Source: Turbatrix aceti (taxonomy: Eukaryota; Nematoda; Chromadorea; Rhabditida; Panagrolaimidae). Taken from it: a stretch of DNA of 64,000 bases. Where the stretch lies: contig OZ017768.1 in assembly GCA_963969345.1 (NCBI GenBank), positions 7,836,718 to 7,900,717 on the forward strand. The letters run 5' to 3'. The translations under genes were made by a program, and so were the position numbers. Under the pieces are notes generated by a model. It made no database searches. It was not told the DNA's origin and was given only the letters and a program-made list of their open reading frames with translations. This document shows positions 30,401-39,400 of this stretch, one piece after another. Every line of letters starts with the position of its first letter. Position 1 is the first letter of the stretch.

Positions 30401-33400
30401 AATTAAGAGAATAAGGGAGTCATTGCTGGAGGAAAAAAGACGTGAAGCGTGACCAAAAACCGAGCAGTAATTAATTTTCGGTGGCACATAACAAACAAAA
30501 AAAAAGAAAAAAACAATTGACAGTGAAAGGATTCGAACCCGGGACCTAAATGTTTCCAAAGTCAGCGCCCGAACATTCTGCGCCACAGATGAAAATTCGA
30601 ACTACCAAGTTTTGAAAAATATTTTTTACCGTAATCTCTTCATTACGGATTCTAATCAAAGTGTATGTATGATTTTAGAACCCTTAGTTTTTTCATCAGT
30701 CTAAAAAGTGAGGAAAAGAAGATCCGGCAGACCCCTTGTTTTTCTCTTTCAGGCATTTTCATATCCTCATTGCTTCCTTGTTTTTACCCCTGCGAAGAAA
30801 AGGAAGAAGAAAAAAATAGAGAAAGAGAGTCACATTCGACGACGACGTCGCCTCCAAATCCAAAGCCAAAGGCAGGGGCGTACACGAGACAGACGCGTTA
30901 AAAAATGCATCAATGTAAAGAGAAATTTGTTCTACTCATCGAAAGTTATCGAAAAGGAACAACAAACGAACGTCTGGCTTTCTACAACCACCACACCACC
31001 ATTGCCGTTCTTTCTTTTTTTTGCACACCAACACAAACCACTTGAAGGAAGGCGAACGCGAACGCGCCTTCCCTGCCTGCCTGCCTGCCTGACGGGTGTG
31101 CCCGGGGGTCATAAAACGTTAAACGAGTCCAAACAATAGGATACGGGATTGTATGAAGTGTGGCCTGGTTGTGCACGTTAGTAATAGTAGCAGTATGGAC
31201 AGATGCATATCATTGATAGCGTATACATATATACGCATAACACCAGTATCAACAGAATAATAGACCCCAGACCCAAGACCCAAGACTCGAGACTCTCGAC
31301 AGAGGACGACGGTGGCTGCAGCCGGCAAATATACTGTTTATCAGAAAGTCGAGCTATAAACTGGGAAGAACGCACAAAAACCCAAAAATTACTTATTAGC
31401 TTATTAGATACATGCTTTACAAGGGTTCAATCCCAGAAATTGCAAAATCCCGGAGGGTGGCGGAAGCGATGAAAAAACCACTTCTTTGAAGTGGAAAAAA
31501 ACTTTGAGAAATAACAGTAAATAAATAAGTACGCGTACGCGACCGCAAGAACCAAAGAAAAAACCGAAACCAAAAGCGTCAATAAAGATCACATCACTTG
31601 ATAAGCCACGAAAGAACGTGTTTCTGGGAAAGTTGCAATAACTCAAACTCTAAATGACCCATCAAGTTGTAATTCGTAGTATGTACTGACTGTGTTTTAA
31701 ACCCCCAGCCATGAAAAATGTGTGATTTTTATCAATTCCATGAAATTTTGGATCGAAAAGTAACATGCAACAAAAAAGACAAAATTGACAAATTTTTGAT
31801 TGTATTGAAAAAAAATAGAACTCTCAGTTGTACAAATGGGGTGTTTTAGATTTGTTTTAAAACGCATGACGCAATCAATATTTAGGATGGATCATAAAAA
31901 AAATAGAGCCAAATACATAATTTTTTGAACAAAAAAATCATTTACGATTTTTCAACCCTATTTTGTTAAAAAAAATACAAAAAAAGTAAAAACAAATTAA
32001 AATTATTAAAATAAAATGAATTCAAAATAACGTAAACTTCAGAGCTTAAAAACCATTTTGGCGTAAGAAACTCAAATCAGTCTAGTTTATTAAAAATTGA
32101 ATGGATCTCAAGAAAAAAGGCCCCGCCGACCACCTCATAAAAAATCTCCCAAAGTAAAATTTTCATCAGTCAATAACAACAAGAATCCACATCGTAAATC
32201 CAGCTCCAAATCACCTCCAAAACAATCACATATGGCCGGTGGTAGCGGTTGTGGTGGGAGCTTGCCTCCGGGCATGTTCGTTCGTTCGTTCGTTCTTTCG
32301 ATCGTGGTTGTAAAAAGTCCAATCAACAACTATCCACACAAGAGTAGAGGTGGTGGTGGTGGCAGCCAGCGTCCGGCAGAAGAAAGAAAGAAACAATGCA
32401 TTCCGAGATGAAGCTGGGGATATCAACACTTTTTGCTTCTTTTTTTTTGCTTCACGTTTTTTGCAATTATTTGTGTTTCGTTGGTTGCACGCGTCTGCCG
32501 AGCATTCTCTCGTCGATTGGCTTTAGTAGACAGACCGGAAGCGAGGGAGGAAAGCCGGCATGCAAAGCGGTGTTATTTTGGTCAAAATATTTTTTTTGAA
32601 CTTTAAATTTTGTATAATGCAAAAAACAACGTGGAAAATAGTATTGTTCAATTTTTTGGATGCAAAAAAATTGAAAAATTCATTTTATAAAATCTTTTTT
32701 GAAAAAATAAAAAAAACAACAAAAAAACCATTTTTTTGCATTTTTTAAGACAAAAATCTAATTTTTTAGGATACAGAAAAACGTGCATTTTTAAGAAAAA
32801 TACAAAATAAGTACTAAATCCATCTACAAATCGCAATATTCATTTTCGGACGCAAACACACACTCAACACACTTTTTTCATAATGAATTCGGCATCAGTT
32901 CCCTGGATTACGATTACCTGACATCTTTCCCGTTAGAAGAATAAATAATACAAACCGTGCTTCATCAACCAACGCCACCGCAAAAAAAAATTAACTTCTC
33001 CCCCAAGTAAGCCGTGCTATGCCCCCCTACCTCTGTCGACGCCCCTAACTACCTCTTACATCCTTCTTTGAAGCAAACGCAAGCAAAGGTGCCATAAGCT
33101 GCTGAGTATCGAGTTTATTACCTGGCGTGGCCGTGCTGCCTGCTTTTCTTGCGTTGCGCGACAAACAAAATGAATAAATTACTGGCCTTAAAAGTTGCCA
33201 CGGCAACCCATACCTGCCCCGCGTTCGTTTGTTCGGTCGTTCGACCGGCCAAATGAATTTTTCTTGCCTGATGTTGCCGGCGGCCGGCGACTAGCGGCGG
33301 CGACGGCTTGGCTATCAGTGCAACAACGGAGGCACGGTCGGTCTGGGGGCCTAGAGATGATGACTAGGTGCCTCGGCTTGCCTGGTCTCGGTGGACACGA

Positions 33401-36400
33401 AGGCACAAAGAGGAAAAGAGGCCACTCTGGGGTCTGCTACGGTCCGAGTGCCGGTGTCTTTTACACCTCGACTCAACTCAGGTAGAGTACACTGGAGCAC
33501 TTTTTTCTCGCCTGCGCCATGTTATCATTTTTATCGTACTGTGCCGTGCCGTGACTGACTAACATGCGAGAAAACAAAAACGAAAATGTCAAGAAAAAGT
33601 ACAACGCGTTATTCCTCGTCTTTTTTGTACTCTTCAACCAAGCACGCATTTTTTTGGGTCAAGTTCGAAAAGTTCGAGCTCAGAAACTAAAACCAAATTT
33701 CTTTCTTTCCTCCAAAAATTTTTATTTTTCCAGAAAAAACCGATATTATAACCCCTAAAAATTTACTAACATCGAAAAACGAACGTCTAATCCCCAGGAT
33801 TTTCCCAAATCCCCATTTGTTCCTAGAAAAAGCATAATTATTCCCCGGTATGTATTTATTGTATTTATTATAACAACGCCAAATCTTGTTTGTCACTCGT
33901 TCGTTCCTGCCTACATACCTGTCGCGTCTACCTGTCCTCCGTGACTTTGATACTAAGCTTTTCTTCACTCACTCTGCATTTCAGACCCTGCCACCAGACA
34001 GAAATGGAAGCAGCGCGATCCCAGACCGAACAACTTCGACGCGAAGCAGCCATCGTGCGCAAAAAGGTTTCCGAAGTTGCCAAAGAGTAAGTTACCCCAA
34101 TTTTTTTTTTATCATCCAAAATTATATGATTACTGGAATTTTCAGCCTAATCGAGTACTGCGAAAAAGAAAAAACCGGTGACACCCTGGTCAGCGGACCA
34201 TCCGATCACAATCCATTTCAAGAAAAAAAATCTTGCGTACTTTTTTAAGCGTCGGTCGTCGTGGCATGGCAGCAGTAGTAGAAAATGACCGACAACAAAA
34301 GATTCTACATAGTTTCAAATTCAATTTCAAATTCAAATAATTTTTCATTTTATCCCTGTTTTTTTACGGCAAAAGACAAATTAGTGTGATTTCTGATTTT
34401 TTTAACAACAAAAATTAATTTGTTTTAATTAAATAAATTTTTTACGTGCGCACAAGTGCAAACTATAATAACTACAAACGAGCAAGAAATGTATTTTTAG
34501 TAATCTAAACACTCATCGCAAAGAAAACACGTAATTACAACCGTTAATGACAGAAAATAATTTTTTGTTATGCATCATGATAAAAAAGTGTTTTAAGGAA
34601 ACAAGGTTTTTTTAAAAGTATGACGCGCTTGAAAAATGTGTTTTTACGTTTTTTAGAACATTGCCTAAAAGTTCTTTTTCCTGCGTTGCCAAAAAATTTT
34701 TGACGTCATTTTCGACATTTTGTAAAAAAACAAAAAAAAATGTTTTGCAAAAAAAGGCATAATGGAGAAACCTAAATTTCCCACTATAAAAATCTAAAAA
34801 ATTGTACTGAATCTCGCAAACAACAAAAACATAGCAGATACAAAAACAATTTTGTTAGCAAAAAAAAGTGTAGAAAACAATAACAGAAGAGTGCGAAAAA
34901 ACGTGAACTCAAAAAAATCACGTACAAGAAAAAAAAACCCGTTTTTATGTTTTCTCCGAAATCCCAAAAAAATCATTAAACTCACATTTTATCCATCTGC
35001 CTGACTGCCAGACTGTTGCTCCGCTGAGCTTGAGCCTGTTCATCGGACTGTTGTTCATCGGACAGGTCAGGTGACGGCAACAAAAGTGTTTCCAGAATCG
35101 ACATCACTTTTTTGGTTTCCATGGAACTTGCCTGACTTGTCTGACTGTCGATCGAGATTTTACGGCAATCAGAGTTTCCAGTCGGGGATATGAGAGGCTC
35201 GATGGACAGCGACTGCGAGTGCACCCTCATCGCAGGCTTTGTCGTCTCCCTCCCTCCTCCCCTGTCGACGTCTGCGGGTACGGTATCGTCGCTGACGTCC
35301 ATCGCGCTGCCAGAAGTGGATTGAACACCGTTTCCGAGGCTGATGGATCGACTGTAGCTGACAGAAGGCCGGATTGTGGAAATGGCATCGATGGGGGAGG
35401 GGATCGTGGCGGGAGACGACGAACAGGCTCGGGCATCGGCTGGCTGTGGGGGTGCTGGCAGGGCATGCTGTTGCTGTTGCTGCTGTTGCTGCTGCTGTTG
35501 GATGAAAAGTTGGGGTTCGCGTCTGCAAAAAAATTTTTGGGTTAAAAAAATTATTTAAATTATTTAAAATTTTAAATTTTAAAAAAGTTTGTTTTTAATT
35601 TTAAAGAAAGCCAATTTTTTTGTATACAAGCAAAATTTTTTGGTTACAAAATGTATTTTGTTATCAATGTAAATTTTTTTTACATTACATTTAGTTTTGT
35701 TTTGTCAAATAAAAAAACAAAAAAATAATAATTTTTCGCGGACACTTTCGTTTATACGTTTACGACCGTTTTGTTTTCATTGTCAACATTCGTTCCAGAA
35801 TCCAAAACACACAAAACAAAGTTTGATAAACTTCAAAACGGAAAACAATGCAAGCAAAGCGATAATTTCGAAAAATGCACGCGCATTTTTCATTTAAAAA
35901 GAACCAACTTGATAATTTCACACCGAAGCCTGAGGGGATTATTGATTCCCATAGCCGTGATCATGGTGTGAATCGATTCTCCATTAATCCAAAATGTCAG
36001 TTCAGCAGACGACTTTTGAACGCGAGTTGCGGTTTCCAGGATGATATCAATTGTTGGCCACTCAACTCGCCTACAGACATCCTGCAGCGTTTTTCCGACA
36101 AAAAAAGTTGGCTGTAGCGTTGCTTTTACCATTTGCCTTAAAAAATAACCGCGTCATAAAAATTAAAAAAAAAAATTTTTTTTCTCCAAAACTCACGAAG
36201 CTTCAAACTTGATAACCTTCTGCGACGCGCGATCCACGCACAGCAGAAATATTCCATTGTTCAGATAACCGGAACGACGACGACTTGGATAGACGCCTCC
36301 CGGACCGCCCAGTTGCTGGGACATTGGCAGACTTCCGTGGCACGACTGACACGAGCCGGACGATCCACCTGAACTGGTCGAAAATGCCGACGTTCTAGCT

Positions 36401-39400
36401 GAAAATAAAAATAAAAATAAAAATAACGCCAGGCACAGAAATATTTTTTTCATCCGACAAAAAAAATTATAATACTATAAATTATTTTTACGTCATAATA
36501 ATTATTATACTACAAATTTTTTGTATTCTGAGTGCGTAAAAAACGTTCCAAATGCCAAGAAAAAAATCTATCACGCTTCTGAAGGAAGTAAAAAAATTTA
36601 GAAGACGTAAAAAACAAAAAAAAAAAAGCACGGAAGCAGGTAAAGCGAGCGAACAAGTCAAACACGAGGTATTGCAGAAGGCAAACTGCTACATCCCGCA
36701 CGCCAAACACTACGCTGGAAACGAGGAGATAAACAACAAATTTGCTAACAAAAGGGATAACCTGTGGTCTATGTATTTATAGGTGCAAACAACGACTTCT
36801 AGAAAGAATGAAAAATTTTTCTATACAAGCAAAAAATTTTTTTTTCCGAAACTTTTTTTTAGAAAAAATAATTTTATTATTTAGAACATTGGTTCTAAAC
36901 TTCCGCCACCCAATTCATTCATTCGTTCGCTCATTCATTTATTTATTCATTCATTCCAGTGCCGCAAAAAAATGCCACCCCGAAAAAAAATCATGCAAAA
37001 AATAGGAAATTAGGAATCAAAGTTCGAAATGAGTATAAAAAACAAGATTAAACTAAATCTGGATTTAAGACTCTTCTGATACGATGGTTTTGTATTTATT
37101 TCCTTATGCGTTCTATTTATTTTAGGCTTAATGGTAGCGCCAATTTATGTATAATAATTAGTACAAAAAAATTAATTGTAAAATTAAAATAATTTCAGAA
37201 TAAAAAAATGTAAAATAATCTTTCTTTTTACAGTTTTTTTTTCAACTCACCAACCATGCTAGGTTGTTGGCATGCTCGCGTGAATGTACTTCTCTCGCTG
37301 CCATCATACTAGGAAGTAACCCCCCAGGTATCTATATATCTATATATTTACCATCTGACAGTCGTTGACAGTTGTTGACTGCCAGATGGATATTTACCAT
37401 AATAGCAAAACTATCATAAATAGTATGTGTTACGGTATTTTTTATATCGCGCTTGCTGGCACTGCTGACATCGCAGATTAAGAAACCAAAGAATAAATAT
37501 AATAAAAATGATAGGAAAAAAATTAGGTAGGAAGAAATCTAATACCTTGGGTGCTGCGCGCACCAGAAAAAATTAGGGTGAACAAACAAGCAATAAAAAA
37601 ACAATTAACAGTGTAATCTTTTAAATAATCGACTGTTAAAAAACATTTAGGTATAAACAAACATTTTTTTGTCATTTTTTTTTCGTGACAAACATTTTTT
37701 TTTGAAAATATAACATTTTTGGTGATTTTAAAATTATTTACAAACATGATCGGGCAGAAAAATCAAATTTTTGGCTTTAAAATTAACCTGGCAGGAAGAC
37801 CGGAAGGAAACAGGTGACAAATAAAAACAACTGATGTGACAACACGTGAACGTATGTACATAGAAAAAAAGTCGCTTTGCTTCGACAAAAAGTGAACAGA
37901 AAGGAACAAAGACCGCCTGAAAAAAAAACAAAAAAAAAACTTTATGACACTGATAATATCCAGCAGCGGAAGCACTAAATAATGTCTTCATTTGTCTGTT
38001 GCTGGGCCGGCGGCGTGCATCGAAGGTCTCGGTCTCGGTCTCGGTCTTGGTCTCGAGTGGCCAACCGAGGTGGCTTGTCTCCTTGGGGTCCCAATTGAGC
38101 GTACATATGCAACTTATCATTAGATACAGATATTTATTTATTCGACTGAACAAAAAGTTGGGTTTTTCAAGTCTGCGAGACTTAAAAATTGTCTACAAAC
38201 AGGAATATATATGTAGAAAAAAAAACATCTCGGAGACCCAAATGACGATAGAAGCAAGCAGCACATGCGTGATACGGATACAACTTCCAGTGTGCACTGC
38301 AGTTGACGGGGAAAAAAACGCCTTTCATTGTCCATAGCATCGTTTTTTTTTCCGCGAGCCACAGCATAAAACAAAATTGTTTTGACGACTCGCATCATTC
38401 TCAATATCATACCAACGTTAGAATTAACAAAAACAAAAACATTTTGTAACGAGACAAAAAAAATTAAATGAACAAAACACAAAACAAAAAGACAATCGTT
38501 ACTATCTTTATTGCGCTGTTTTTTTCAGATGATCAAAAAAAAAAGAAAAAGAAATGTGTCACCAACTGCGTAAAAAAAAGAAAGAAAACAAACTTCACAT
38601 ACATCACAAAAATTGGAGTTTTCAGTGTCAGCTTATTTTCTTTATTTTTCACTGTGACATTATTTTTCAACACTTTCACCTACTTTTCTACGTACTTTTA
38701 GCTCACTTTTGTCGTAGGTTCGTTAAATGTGCTACAAAATGTGGCTTTCATAATTTGTTGAAGGCGTATGTATAATAGAAGGCGAGAAATAGACGCCCCG
38801 AAAAAAGTCAATTATTTTATTTATTTTTCCATTAACAGAATTTTTTTTGACGATTATGCTCGAGGACGCCCGAGGAAAAAATTAGTCGAGGACGTGGAAA
38901 ATAATTTTCCCCGAGTTTGACATCCCATAAAAAAATCGAATGAAATTTGTCAAAAAACTGTCAATATTTCCAAAAATAAAAAATTTTTGAAAATTTTTGA
39001 AAATTTTCTAAAATTTTTTTCGTATTTTGCGTTAAATAAAATTTATTTAATTTCCCTTCATCTAAACAAATTCGATTCAAGTTTGGGAATTCGAATTTTT
39101 CAATTACGATTTTGTTTCTCGTTTTTGATCATCAAAAAATTGTCGTTTCGACAAACAAAAGATTGTGTAAAGTGTGTTTTTTTCTCAAATACATAAATTA
39201 AGATTCTTACATTCATTTTATCTAGTAAATCCCTTCCGACAAGCACCAACAACACGAGAAACTTTTTTCGTAAGAAATAATACAGGTAACATATTTGAAC
39301 CTACTGTACGAAATATCCGGCGTAACTATTAGTAATAAAAAATAGTAATAATTCTCGAAAATAAATAGAACAAAAAGACTACAAAGGTAAATAATACGCA

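Larger units (their letters stand above)
19403..34985 (-). other. Intron 4 of the large gene (15.6 kb) hosting a nested gene and mobile element
   Basis: Contains the plus-strand G-gamma gene (34004-34248), a foldback element (28799-29214) and three tRNA-like segments (20655-20730, 29685-29765, 30520-30595). Less AT-rich islands occur at about 19790-20580, 21420-21830, 22070-22440, 26480-26700, 29860-30240 and 33080-33520. Some hold CCAGC/GTTCG-type simple repeats. The rest is AT-rich filler in which I see no gene. Confidence 0.5.

Noticed and set aside
36552..36782. 76-codon Lys-rich plus-strand ORF
   Set aside because: Composition follows A-runs; no domain, no splice sites; lies in an intron of the large gene.
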